Source: Bacillota bacterium (lineage in GTDB: Bacteria; Bacillota; Clostridia; Christensenellales; Aristaeellaceae). From it: a DNA stretch of 17,212 bases. Position 1 is the stretch's first letter, and every line of letters begins with the position of its first letter. The notes under the pieces were generated by a model. That model saw nothing but the letters and a program-made list of their open reading frames with translations, was not told where the DNA came from and made no database searches. The stretch is taken from contig JAEZLW010000153.1 in assembly GCA_023415145.1 (NCBI GenBank), forward strand, positions 1 through 17,212. Direction: 5' to 3'. Positions 8,100 to 15,384 of the stretch are shown one piece after another. The translations under genes were made by a program, and so were the position numbers.

Positions 8100-8128
8100 T
8101 TGACAAGATCTTTGATTACCATTATACT
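8100..8128 (+). promoter_or_regulatory. Sigma-A promoter of fetAB
   Basis: Perfect TTGACA (8100-8105) and TATACT (8123-8128) with the optimal 17-nt spacer. Transcription should start near 8135, leaving a leader of about 110 nt before the fetA start. Confidence 0.85.
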
Positions 8129-8134
8129 ATCGTT

Positions 8135-8161
8135 ATTCGATATCGTTTTGCGATATCGAAT
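8135..8161. promoter_or_regulatory. Perfect 11-bp inverted repeat at the fetAB transcription start (probable operator)
   Basis: ATTCGATATCG (8135-8145) and CGATATCGAAT (8151-8161) flank TTTTG. Each arm contains the self-complementary octamer CGATATCG, so the site is at once an inverted and a direct repeat with a 13-bp period. It begins at the predicted +1 and is not followed by a T run, so an operator is more likely than a terminator. I do not recognise the cognate regulator. Confidence 0.65.
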
Positions 8162-8245
8162 GGGAATAAGATATTTAGGATGCGCAAATACTTTGCAGAA
8201 TGTAAAGTACCGCATGGCTGAAGCATAATGAGAGTAGGCGGAAAA

Positions 8246-8887
8246 ATGTTTGAACTGACTGGTGTCAAGTACAAAGAAATTTTACATATTCCGGAACTGA
8301 CCATAGAGGAAAACCGTATCACTACGCTGATGGGGCCCAGCGGCAGCGGCAAATCCACACTTTTGAAGATGCTGAACAAGTTGTATTCCCCCACGGATGG
8401 ACACATCAAATACAACGGCACAGACTTAAGCAAGATTGATTCAGTGCTGCACCGCAGGCAAGTAGCCATGCTATCTCAAAATGCCGTCATGTTTCCCGGA
8501 ACAGTAAGGGACAATTTGACAGCGGGCCTCCGCTTTCAAAAAAAAGATGTCCCATCCGAGGAAAAATTGCTGGCCGCACTGGAAAATGTGAAGCTGAAGA
8601 AGGATTTGAACCAGCATGCCCAATCCCTATCCGGAGGTGAAAAGCAGCGCCTGGCCCTAAGCCGGGTATTGCTGCTGGACCCCAGCGTTTATCTATTGGA
8701 TGAACCTTCCTCTGCGCTGGATGAAGAGACGGCAGAATCGCTCATCCATATGCTGGCCGGCCATGTCCGCAAGACGGGGAAAACCCTTGTTTTGGTAACC
8801 CATGCCAAGGCACTGTCTGACCGCTATTCGGATGATGTGATTGAAATAGCCGGCGGAAGGTGCTTACGGAAGGAGAGGCGGCAATGA
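8246..8887 (+). CDS. fetA: FetA-type ABC transporter ATP-binding protein (metal/iron export)
   Basis: ATPase of a two-gene FetAB (YbbL/YbbM) transporter, which in E. coli exports iron and protects against oxidative stress. From ATG 8246 it is 213 aa, the usual short length. Motifs are: Walker A GPSGSGKST at about 30-38; Q-loop Gln78; signature LSGGEKQR at 128-135; Walker B VYLLDEP at 148-154; D-loop SALD; and the H-loop His in VTHAK near 186. AGGCGGA lies a few bases before ATG 8246. An in-frame ATG at 8228 is possible but lacks a clear ribosome site. The stop overlaps the permease start by 4 bp (ATGA), so the subunits are translationally coupled. Iron is inferred from family; another metal is possible. 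Confidence 0.88.
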   Translation: MFELTGVKYKEILHIPELTIEENRITTLMGPSGSGKSTLLKMLNKLYSPTDGHIKYNGTDLSKIDSVLHRRQVAMLSQNAVMFPGTVRDNLTAGLRFQKKDVPSEEKLLAALENVKLKKDLNQHAQSLSGGEKQRLALSRVLLLDPSVYLLDEPSSALDEETAESLIHMLAGHVRKTGKTLVLVTHAKALSDRYSDDVIEIAGGRCLRKERRQ

Positions 8888-9663
8888 AGGGTGTCATGAA
8901 TCTTAACGTAGTGCAGGTAGCTTTTGCCTATGTATTTGTACTGATTGTTCTGGTCATCGTCCGCTCGCGGGACATTCGAAGGGAAAAAGAAATCATCCTT
9001 TCGTCTGTGCGGATGACACTGCAATTGATCCTGGTGGGATATGCGCTTGTGTATGTTTTCGAATATCCCAATGCACTGATAACCATTCTTCTGATCGTTT
9101 TGATGGAATCCTTTGCCGTGTATACGGTTTTCAGGAAATTCAGAGGCAAGCTTTCATCCAGGCTGAAGCAAGTCATTGCTTTTTCCATGGCCGCGGGGAC
9201 GATATCATGCCTTTTATACTTCCTTCTGATAGTCGTCCGCATCTCCCCTTGGTATGATCCACAATACTTCATACCAATTGCTGGAATGATTGTAGGTAAT
9301 TCCATGACAGGTATTTCTCTTGGCGTCAAGTCACTTCTGGATGGCATGACAAGCCAGCGTATATTGGTAGAGGAGGCACTGATCCTGGGGGCGACGCCCT
9401 TTGATGCATCCAGGGATATCATCAACAACACATTTGACGCCGCCATTATGCCGACCATTAACTCCATGCTGGGGATGGGCATCGTTTTCCTGCCCGGCAT
9501 GATGACAGGGCAGATTCTGTCGGGAACGGTTCCAACAACGGCCATTGCCTATCAGATTGCCATAATGCTTGGCATCCTTGGCGCGGTGTCCCTTACCGTC
9601 ATTCTCATGCTCAATCTTGGATACCGCACCTTCTTTAACAAAGAAGGGCAACTGACTACATGA
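8884..9663 (+). CDS. fetB: FetB-type (UPF0014) ABC transporter permease, metal/iron export
   Basis: Membrane subunit of the FetAB exporter, about 259 aa with six or seven hydrophobic segments. Family marks are the basic loop RSRDIRREKEIILSSVRMTL near 25-45, PIAGMIVGNSMTGISLG near 130-150, and LPGMMTGQILSGTVP near 195-215. These match the YbbM/UPF0014 permeases, in which the G-N-x-M and P-G-M-M-x-G-Q motifs are strongly conserved. The start at 8884 has GGAG/AGGCGG upstream and overlaps the fetA stop. Nothing further belongs to the transcript. It converges on the capD-like gene, with the hairpin at 9716-9746 between them. Confidence 0.9.
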   Translation: MKGVMNLNVVQVAFAYVFVLIVLVIVRSRDIRREKEIILSSVRMTLQLILVGYALVYVFEYPNALITILLIVLMESFAVYTVFRKFRGKLSSRLKQVIAFSMAAGTISCLLYFLLIVVRISPWYDPQYFIPIAGMIVGNSMTGISLGVKSLLDGMTSQRILVEEALILGATPFDASRDIINNTFDAAIMPTINSMLGMGIVFLPGMMTGQILSGTVPTTAIAYQIAIMLGILGAVSLTVILMLNLGYRTFFNKEGQLTT

Positions 9664-9709
9664 CAACAAGGATGAATTTCGTTTAAAGCAGCCAAGCATA
9701 GGCAGAACA

Positions 9710-9746
9710 ATAAAACAGGCTTTCCGTTGTCTTTACGGAAAGCCTG
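9710..9746 (-). terminator. Intrinsic terminator of the CapD-like gene
   Basis: A perfect 12-bp stem (9716-9727 with 9735-9746; arms CAGGCTTTCCGT and ACGGAAAGCCTG) with a 7-nt loop. On the - strand it is followed by TTTTATT. On the + strand it lacks a T run, so it fits the - strand gene best, though it may also slow fetAB transcripts. Confidence 0.85.
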
Positions 9747-9760
9747 ACTATAGATGCTTA

Positions 9761-11716
9761 TCAAGCTGATGCGGCAGTATCCTCATGCCGTCTCACCTTA
9801 TCCTGCACTGCGCCGTTCACCTCATCCGCTTCCAGGTAGGAAGGGATCAACTCGTGCAGGCAGGAGCGCATGTCCCCATGGGTATCCAGGCAGATTTGCA
9901 GCCTGTCCAGCATTTGCAGCACCGTTTCCCAGGAAAACTCCTCGGGCCTGGCGATGAATATCTTCTCCCGGCTGGTGCGGGTCACGTTTTCATCATCCCG
10001 CAAAAGCTCCTCATACAGCTTCTCACCAGGACGCAGCCCCACGTACCGTATCTCCACCGGCAGCCCGGCGGGATCAGCATACAACTGGATCATGCGCTCC
10101 GCCAGCTCCCGTATCTTCATGGGCTCGCCCATATCCAATACAAAAAGCTCCCCGCCCTTTGCCATGGATGCTGCTTGCAAAACAAGGCTGGCCGCCTCCG
10201 GAATGGTCATGAAATAGCGGATGATATCGGGGTGCGTCAGTGTCACGGGACCGCCTGAGCGTATCTGCCGCTCAAACAGCGGTACGACGCTGCCGTGGGA
10301 GCCCAGCACGTTGCCAAAACGCACGGCTGTAAACTCCGTTTTGCCAAACCCCTGCAGCGATTCGATTACCATTTCCGCCGCCCGCTTTGTGGCCCCCATC
10401 ACATTGGTCGGGTTCACCGCCTTGTCAGTGGAGATCATCACAAACCGTTTCACACCATGAGCCATGGCGCACTGGGCCGTATGAAGCGTGCCAAACACGT
10501 TGTTCTTCACTGCCTGTTCCGGACAATCCTCCATCAGCGGTACATGCTTATGGGCGGCAGCGTGGATAACGATCTCGGGCTTCGCATATGAAAACACCGC
10601 GTCCAGCCTGCTCCTGTCCTGGATGGAGCCCACGCACAGCTCCACTGTATTCTTGACAAGCGGGCCGAACATTTCCTGCAGGTCAAAAAACAAATCGTAC
10701 ATGTAATTTTCGCTGATGTCATAGATTGTCAGCTTTCTGGGCGAAAACCGCATGATCTGCCTGCATAATTCCGACCCGATGGAGCCTCCTCCCCCGGTGA
10801 CCAGTACGGACTTGCCTTCAAAATAAGCGCTCGCTTCCGTCATGTCAAGGTGTTGTTCCGTCCGTCCCAGCAGGTCCGCAATGTTTACATCCCGCACGGG
10901 GGATAAAACATCCCGCCCGCTGCTTACGTCCTTCAGTGCCGATACCATTTTCAGCCTGCACTTGGTGGCCAGGCAGCGCTCAATAAGTGGCCGCATCTGC
11001 CCCTTGGGCGTAGCAATGGCAATGATGATCTCATCAATTTCAAACTGCTGAGCATACTTTTCCACATTTTCCGTGCCCAGGTATACAGGCACGCGGTTGA
11101 TTTGCGTTCCCTTTTTGTTCATGTCGTCGTCTACCGCCAGAATGGCCCTGCTCAAACCGTATCGGCCTGATTGCAACTCCCGGATCACGGAAGCACCGGC
11201 CCAGCCGGCGCCTATCACCATCACCCGATTTCCCTTACGGCTGTCGAAGAAAGGCAGGCGAGTCCTCTCCCACTGCCCGGCCAGCCGCATGCTGAAGCGT
11301 GATCCGCCAACCAATATCAAAAGCAAAAGCCAATCGATCAGGTACACGGTTCGGGGCATTAAAAACAGGTTGGGTTCCGGTGATATGGTATAGGTCACCA
11401 GCGAAACCAGATATGTCATCCCAGATCCCATCAGCGTCCCCATGCCGATTTGCAAAAGCCCGTCCACGCTGGCATAACGCCACAGGCTTTTGTACATCCG
11501 CACCGCGAAAAAGCTGCCGATGGTCAACACGGTCATGATGGGAGCTATATTCCAGAATTTGTGAACATGGTTCATCGCTTCCTGCTGCATATCAAAGCGC
11601 AATTGCAGCGCGAGAATCATGGAAACGTTGGTCAGCACCACGTCCAGCAGTATCAAGAGCGCCGTTTTCAATCTGTTTCCGTGCTTTTCGCAAAATTTTT
11701 GCATGATTATTGCCAT
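9761..11716 (-). CDS. Membrane-anchored nucleotide-sugar 4,6-dehydratase (CapD/PglF/EpsC class)
   Basis: 651 aa, the normal length for membrane UDP-N-acetylglucosamine 4,6-dehydratase-type enzymes, which start synthesis of modified sugars for capsule, cell-surface polysaccharide or glycoprotein. There are four hydrophobic helices in the first ~145 residues. A first Rossmann domain has VMVIGAGWAGASV near 165-177. The catalytic extended-SDR domain has VTGGGGSIGSE at 306-316. In STDKAVNPTNVMGATKR, near 429-445, the usual catalytic Tyr of YxxxK is replaced by Met, as is normal in this subfamily. LRPGEKLYEELL follows near the C-terminus. The start is uncertain: ATG 11716 has AGG directly next to it, and ATG 11704 has AGGA 11 nt upstream. 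No other sugar or glycosyltransferase gene is adjacent. The exact sugar is unknown. Confidence 0.92.
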   Translation of the reverse strand: MAIIMQKFCEKHGNRLKTALLILLDVVLTNVSMILALQLRFDMQQEAMNHVHKFWNIAPIMTVLTIGSFFAVRMYKSLWRYASVDGLLQIGMGTLMGSGMTYLVSLVTYTISPEPNLFLMPRTVYLIDWLLLLILVGGSRFSMRLAGQWERTRLPFFDSRKGNRVMVIGAGWAGASVIRELQSGRYGLSRAILAVDDDMNKKGTQINRVPVYLGTENVEKYAQQFEIDEIIIAIATPKGQMRPLIERCLATKCRLKMVSALKDVSSGRDVLSPVRDVNIADLLGRTEQHLDMTEASAYFEGKSVLVTGGGGSIGSELCRQIMRFSPRKLTIYDISENYMYDLFFDLQEMFGPLVKNTVELCVGSIQDRSRLDAVFSYAKPEIVIHAAAHKHVPLMEDCPEQAVKNNVFGTLHTAQCAMAHGVKRFVMISTDKAVNPTNVMGATKRAAEMVIESLQGFGKTEFTAVRFGNVLGSHGSVVPLFERQIRSGGPVTLTHPDIIRYFMTIPEAASLVLQAASMAKGGELFVLDMGEPMKIRELAERMIQLYADPAGLPVEIRYVGLRPGEKLYEELLRDDENVTRTSREKIFIARPEEFSWETVLQMLDRLQICLDTHGDMRSCLHELIPSYLEADEVNGAVQDKVRRHEDTAASA

Positions 11717-11794
11717 CCTGAATCGTTATCCTGTATGGTATATCATTTTATCACACCACCTGCAAAAAATAAAGCTTTGCCCGAAAGGCGAAAA

Positions 11795-11839
11795 AAGGAT
11801 TTCATTACACATAGTACGAATTTTAGTATGTTAATCCTT
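11795..11839. repeat. Inverted repeat upstream of the zinc-ribbon gene
   Basis: AAGGATT (11795-11801) and AATCCTT (11833-11839) are exact complements 31 nt apart. They lie just before the GAGGAGG ribosome site (11843-11849) of the zinc-ribbon gene, in the 142-bp region between two divergent genes. It could be an mRNA hairpin or a regulator site. No convincing -35/-10 pair was found for either gene here. Confidence 0.3.
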
Positions 11840-11858
11840 ATCGAGGAGGATTCCCCGG

Positions 11859-13778
11859 ATGAAATGTCCCCACTGCGGCCATTGGAACAAAGCTTCTCTG
11901 CCCCGCTGTTTTCAGTGCGGCCAGCCCTTGCCTGTCCAACCGGACTACGAGCGCAGCCAAGGTCCCGGCTGGCAGCACGATTTGAAGGAGGATGCGCCCA
12001 AGGTCTATATCCGTGCGGATGAAGTGGGAGAAACGGAATCCCTTACCGACAAAAGGGATGAGCTGGCAAAGGAAATGGTAGAACTGAAAGCCCGCAAGGC
12101 AAGAGGCGAAAGGCAGCAGCGCCAGTTGCGGGAGGAAGCAAGCCGCCGTGGCTTGGTACCTTCCAGCATGACGGTTCGGACAAATACCACAAGGGAAACC
12201 ATTTTTCGCATAAAAGATGATCCCGAGACCGCCTTGCGTCCCATGCCGCCAGAACTGGTGGAAGGAGGCGAGGTGGATGAAAAGGCCAAGCTTGCCTACA
12301 CTTCCAGGTTCAAGCGCACAGAGCTTGACCAGTCAAATGACGAGGAGGGCTTTTTCCCCGGCACGCAGCCAACCAGCCATTGGGTTCCGCCATCCGGAAA
12401 GGTTGCAGCCACCCAACCCGTGTACGATGGTTTCAACGATTCCGGCGCTTATGAACCCCTTTGGGGAGACATGCGTCCCGGTGACACGTTTCATTCTCAG
12501 GCCCGCCCCATGCCAAAGCGCAACAGCAGGCACAGGTTTTTGCGGACCGTGCTTGTCCTGATGCTGTCACTGGTAATCATTCTGGCTGTTTCCATAGGCG
12601 TTTCGGCGTATAACAGAAGGCAGGCGGAGGAAAAACTCAAAAATAAGCCCACCGTTGTTGCCTCCATCGTCAACGACCAGGCAGCACACACCATCACCAT
12701 CCCAGGCAAGGACGGCACGCAAATCTATGTGCGGGAATTAAGCAACACCTATGTTATTTCCGGTGGTGTTGCCGTGGTGGAAATCCCCGATTACATCTGG
12801 TACAACAGCTATGAAGATTATCTTTCCGAGACCATGGATGTGAAGCTCACACCATTCATACGCACGAGCTCCGGGCAGCATCAGCCCATGGAGTCCATAT
12901 CCTATCAGATACAGGTTCCTCTGTCCCCCATTGAACTGGTGACGCCGGACAGCACATATGTGGAAGTCAGCACCGCCATGTACCCTATGAAATTCCGTGT
13001 ACGGGAGGGCAGCACCGTTACCGTAAATGGCAACGATTATTCCGATCTGGTGAATCAGGATAAAGGCGACGTCACTTATAACGCAACAGTGCAGCCTATC
13101 GGCAACAACAAGGTCACCATCAGGGTGCGCAGCCAGTATTGCCGGGAAAATGTAATAGATATCATCCTGTACAGGGCTGTACAGGAAGTGCCGCTGGACC
13201 TTACTTCCGACCAGACATATACCAGCTCCAAAAAGAGCATGAAGATTACGGCCGCCACCATTCCCGGCGCTGAAGTCAATGTGCTGACGCCACATACCGA
13301 TCTGAATATAACCAATATTGCCACCGACGGTACCTTCTCCTTTTTCGCAGTGTTCAGCCAGATCGGCAGCAACGACGTCACCGTTCAAGCGGAAATACCG
13401 GGCCGTCAGCCCTCTGTTCTGAAGTTCCAGGTGTACTATGTGCCCCCGGAGAATGAGTATACAAAAAAAGCCTGGGGCCTGGATACCACCAAAGCCGAAC
13501 ATATCACCAATTATAACAATCTTTTATCCAATAACGCCAAAATGGTGAAAAATGCGCAAATCTACCAATGCACAGGCGTGATTACGGAAATCATCAGTAC
13601 CAAACCGCAGCTCGCCATCATGAACACGGGTACGGAGGAAAAAACACAGTATGTAATGCTGGAGAATTCATCCAAAACCACCTGGGAGGTAGGCAATTCC
13701 TACAAGGTATTCGCCGATGCCTTCGGAATGTATGACGACATGCCACGTCTGGTGGCCAGGTATACGTATAAAAAGTAA
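11859..13778 (+). CDS. Zinc-ribbon single-pass membrane protein with exported Ig-like and OB-like domains
   Basis: 639 aa, specific function not recognised. The N-terminus MKCPHCGHW...RCFQCG has Cys 3, 6, 17 and 20, a two-knuckle zinc ribbon facing the cytoplasm. Residues ~59-98 are highly charged (ELAKEMVELKARKA..) and likely coiled-coil. Residues ~100-225 look disordered. One membrane helix lies at ~228-250 after RHRFLRT, giving an N-in topology. The outer part is beta-rich. Two units at about 365-440 and 445-525 resemble Ig-like/stalk sandwiches (TVTVNG..., AEVNVL...). The last ~85 residues (CTGVITEI... to YTYKK) look OB-like. GAGGAGG sits 9 nt before ATG 11859. Overall layout recalls TcaA/YvbJ-type zinc-ribbon envelope proteins of Firmicutes, but the sequence match is not something I can assert. 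It is probably an envelope-stress or cell-surface sensor or adaptor. Confidence 0.8.
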   Translation: MKCPHCGHWNKASLPRCFQCGQPLPVQPDYERSQGPGWQHDLKEDAPKVYIRADEVGETESLTDKRDELAKEMVELKARKARGERQQRQLREEASRRGLVPSSMTVRTNTTRETIFRIKDDPETALRPMPPELVEGGEVDEKAKLAYTSRFKRTELDQSNDEEGFFPGTQPTSHWVPPSGKVAATQPVYDGFNDSGAYEPLWGDMRPGDTFHSQARPMPKRNSRHRFLRTVLVLMLSLVIILAVSIGVSAYNRRQAEEKLKNKPTVVASIVNDQAAHTITIPGKDGTQIYVRELSNTYVISGGVAVVEIPDYIWYNSYEDYLSETMDVKLTPFIRTSSGQHQPMESISYQIQVPLSPIELVTPDSTYVEVSTAMYPMKFRVREGSTVTVNGNDYSDLVNQDKGDVTYNATVQPIGNNKVTIRVRSQYCRENVIDIILYRAVQEVPLDLTSDQTYTSSKKSMKITAATIPGAEVNVLTPHTDLNITNIATDGTFSFFAVFSQIGSNDVTVQAEIPGRQPSVLKFQVYYVPPENEYTKKAWGLDTTKAEHITNYNNLLSNNAKMVKNAQIYQCTGVITEIISTKPQLAIMNTGTEEKTQYVMLENSSKTTWEVGNSYKVFADAFGMYDDMPRLVARYTYKK

Positions 13779-13826
13779 GGACGTCTATGACATAGCTGAA
13801 TGCTTGAAGCTGTTTGTTTGAGTTGA

Positions 13827-14507
13827 TTATTTTCGTTCAACATACAGGCTGCCGTCGGGCTGTAATTCGGCATACAGCACATCCTTGACGGAGCGTATGT
13901 TTTGCTGTTTGAGAACATCGATCAGCCACTTTTCATCAAGGTTAAATTCTTTCAAATTCCTTGTGATGGTGCGCCCATCAACAATGATTTCAGAAGGCAT
14001 ATAGTTCTGTGCAGGCGGGAATACGTTCATATCCTCTTTTGTCACCTGTTGTTTCTGGGTTTTTTTCATAATGGTCAACTGTCCGTTTGTTTCCAATATG
14101 GCATATTCCACATCGGTAACGGAAAAGGTGTCTAGTTCGCGAAGAAGCATGGTCAACTCTTCCATGTTCAGGCGTGCTTTGCGCAAAGCATCTTTCAATA
14201 GCTTTCCTTTTTTAATGACTATGATTGGCTGGCCATCCAGTAATAGTCTGATCTTTCCCGGCATCAGCCCTATATAACTGTCTACAACCGCCAGAAGGCT
14301 CCAAAAGACAAGACCGATGATTTCATCCCAAAATGGTGCGCTTTCCCTGCTGACAATGCTGGCTGCAATAGAGCCAATGGTGATTCCTGTGATATAGTTA
14401 AAAAACGTAAGCTGGCTGAGCTGTTTGCTTCCAATAATCCTGGCCAGAAACAGTATGACAACAAACGTAATGAGCGTTCTTAGCAGGGTAAACAAGTGTT
14501 CAGCCAC
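13827..14507 (-). CDS. DUF421 / YetF-family membrane protein
   Basis: 226 aa with the DUF421 layout: two or three membrane helices in the first ~80 residues (LLRTLITFVVILFLARIIGS, FNYITGITIGSIAASIVS, LVFWSLLAVVDSYIGLM), then a soluble alpha/beta part. IGSKQLSQLTFFNYITGITIG is the hallmark N-terminal motif, and GQPIIVIKKGKLLKDALRKARL and LLRELDTFSVTDVEYAILETNG are the conserved soluble segments. The start is GTG 14507, with GAGGAAG about 8 nt upstream. Several family members in spore-formers belong to sporulation regulons; molecular function is not established. It is divergent from the copper-protein gene, with 134 bp between them. A possible promoter (TTTACA 14558-14553 and GATAAT 14533-14528, 19 nt apart) is suboptimal. 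Confidence 0.9.
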   Translation of the reverse strand: MAEHLFTLLRTLITFVVILFLARIIGSKQLSQLTFFNYITGITIGSIAASIVSRESAPFWDEIIGLVFWSLLAVVDSYIGLMPGKIRLLLDGQPIIVIKKGKLLKDALRKARLNMEELTMLLRELDTFSVTDVEYAILETNGQLTIMKKTQKQQVTKEDMNVFPPAQNYMPSEIIVDGRTITRNLKEFNLDEKWLIDVLKQQNIRSVKDVLYAELQPDGSLYVERK

Positions 14508-14584
14508 CGTATCACTTCCTCAAAGGAATTATCTCCAATCCGTTCACGCCTATGTAAACACGTCTCTTCCCTCCAAATATTTGC

Positions 14585-14614
14585 TGAATAAAAATTTATG
14601 GCTGATGCAATCTA
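14585..14614 (+). promoter_or_regulatory. Candidate forespore (sigma-G-like) promoter of the Cys-rich protein gene
   Basis: TGAATA (14585-14590) and CAATCTA (14608-14614) are 17 nt apart. The first matches the B. subtilis sigma-G -35 fully and the second matches CATACTA at five of seven positions. No good sigma-A pair was found upstream of this gene. The AT-rich surroundings make chance matches plausible. Confidence 0.25.
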
Positions 14615-14641
14615 TGGAAGGATAAAAGGAGGCGAACAAGA

Positions 14642-15025
14642 ATGGGCGTTGTGACTAACACTACGGACAAATATCAAAAGTGCATTGATGCCTGCAACCG
14701 CTGCGCACAAGCATGCCGGGAATGCGTTGGGATGTGCCTGAACGAGCCGGATGTAAAGGCAAGAAAGCAATGCATCAGCATGCTGATGGAATGCGCCTGC
14801 ATCTGCACGGATGCAAGCAGTTTCATGATGATGGACGCGCAGCACGCGAAGGAACTCTGTACGCTTTGCGCCACCATCTGCGACAAGTGTGCGCAGGACT
14901 GCCAGATGTTCAAGGATGACCACTGCGTAAAATGCGCAAACGAATGCAAGGCTTGCGCCAATGAATGCAGGATGATGGCGCAAGGGCAACAGGCCAGCAC
15001 AGGTGGCCGCCCGGCTTACGCGTAA
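14642..15025 (+). CDS. Cys-rich four-helix-bundle copper-binding protein (Csp/DUF326 type)
   Basis: 127 aa with 20 Cys, mostly spaced C-x2-C and C-x3-C along four predicted helices: Cys 14, 18, 21, 25, 28, 32; then 44, 51, 53, 55; then 73, 76, 80, 83, 87; then 95, 98, 102, 105, 109. This is the pattern of copper storage proteins (Csp), in which the Cys line the core of a four-helix bundle and hold many Cu(I) ions. There is no signal peptide, so it is a cytosolic (Csp3-like) form. A perfect AAAGGAGG (14625-14632) lies 9 nt before ATG 14642. Its terminator follows directly, so the gene is monocistronic. The B. subtilis relative YhjQ is spore-associated, which makes the possible sigma-G signal upstream worth noting. 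Cu(I) storage itself is inferred from the family. Confidence 0.9.
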   Translation: MGVVTNTTDKYQKCIDACNRCAQACRECVGMCLNEPDVKARKQCISMLMECACICTDASSFMMMDAQHAKELCTLCATICDKCAQDCQMFKDDHCVKCANECKACANECRMMAQGQQASTGGRPAYA

Positions 15026-15038
15026 AGAATCATATCGA

Positions 15039-15075
15039 AAAAGGCATGCCATGATTTGGGGCATGCCTTTTATTA
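15039..15075 (+). terminator. Intrinsic terminator of the Cys-rich protein gene
   Basis: A perfect 12-bp stem (15039-15050 with 15060-15071, core GGCATGCC) and a 9-nt loop, ending in TTTTATTATT. It begins 13 bases after the stop codon. Confidence 0.8.
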
Positions 15076-15213
15076 TCAGTCAACAGCAAAATGTCATTAC
15101 TTTGAAAATAGATACACCTTTGACATTATTGTTTGCTTTCACGTACATCGATTAAAATCGAGACATCACAATACTTGGGTTCAATAACCATCTTTACATT
15201 GCTCAATGCCGTT

Positions 15214-15273
15214 CCAACTGCTTGTTTCGCCCGCTAAGCTGCGAAACCCTTCAATTAGCAAACCAGCAGTTGG
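15214..15273. repeat. 60-bp two-stem inverted-repeat structure
   Basis: The outer stem CCAACTGCT (15214-15222) with AGCAGTTGG (15265-15273) is perfect over 9 bp. The inner stem GTTTCGC (15224-15230) with GCGAAAC (15241-15247) is perfect over 7 bp with a 10-nt loop. One base separates the stems on one side and 17 on the other. No T run follows on either strand, so it is not an intrinsic terminator. Confidence 0.6.
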
Positions 15274-15359
15274 TATGGTCCCACCCATAGGTATCTGACA
15301 AAGTAAATAAGACTGCCAATTCATCTCCAGGAATGAGTATGTTTTTGCATTGTACTATT

Positions 15360-15384
15360 AGCATACCTCGTTTTATGGTATGCT
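15360..15384. repeat. Hairpin downstream of proA
   Basis: AGCATACC (15360-15367) and GGTATGCT (15377-15384) form a perfect 8-bp stem with a 9-nt loop, 28 bp past the proA stop. On the - strand no T run follows. On the + strand TTTTTT begins 7 nt later. It may stabilise the 3' end of the proA message; it is at best a poor terminator. Confidence 0.45.

Noticed and set aside
8135..8161. The fetAB palindrome read as an intrinsic terminator or attenuator.
   Set aside because: No T run follows on the + strand, and it begins at the predicted transcription start, so an operator fits better.
8160..8228. A 22-residue leader frame (ATG 8160 to TAA 8226-8228) whose stop overlaps the alternative fetA start ATG 8228.
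   Set aside because: There is no ribosome site before ATG 8160; the bases there are the palindrome arm. The composition shows no attenuator-like codon run.
11717..11858. Possible promoters for the CapD-like and zinc-ribbon genes (for example TTGCAG-17-TATACC on the - strand).
   Set aside because: The matches are only three or four of six at each box, no better than expected in AT-rich DNA.
12738..13502. A 254-codon open frame on the - strand inside the zinc-ribbon gene.
   Set aside because: It is antisense to a gene with a clear ribosome site and domain layout, and is rich in His, Gly and Ile with no recognisable domain; a shadow frame.
13779..13826. A possible terminator between the convergent zinc-ribbon and DUF421 genes (ATAGCT...AGCTGT then TTGTTTG).
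   Set aside because: Only about six pairs, including a wobble pair, with a 10-nt loop and an interrupted T run; too weak to list.
15214..15273. The two-stem structure considered as an integron attC site or a tRNA.
   Set aside because: The outer arms do not fit the R-box consensus (GTTRRRY/RYYYAAC), no integrase is present, and the stems do not form a cloverleaf.
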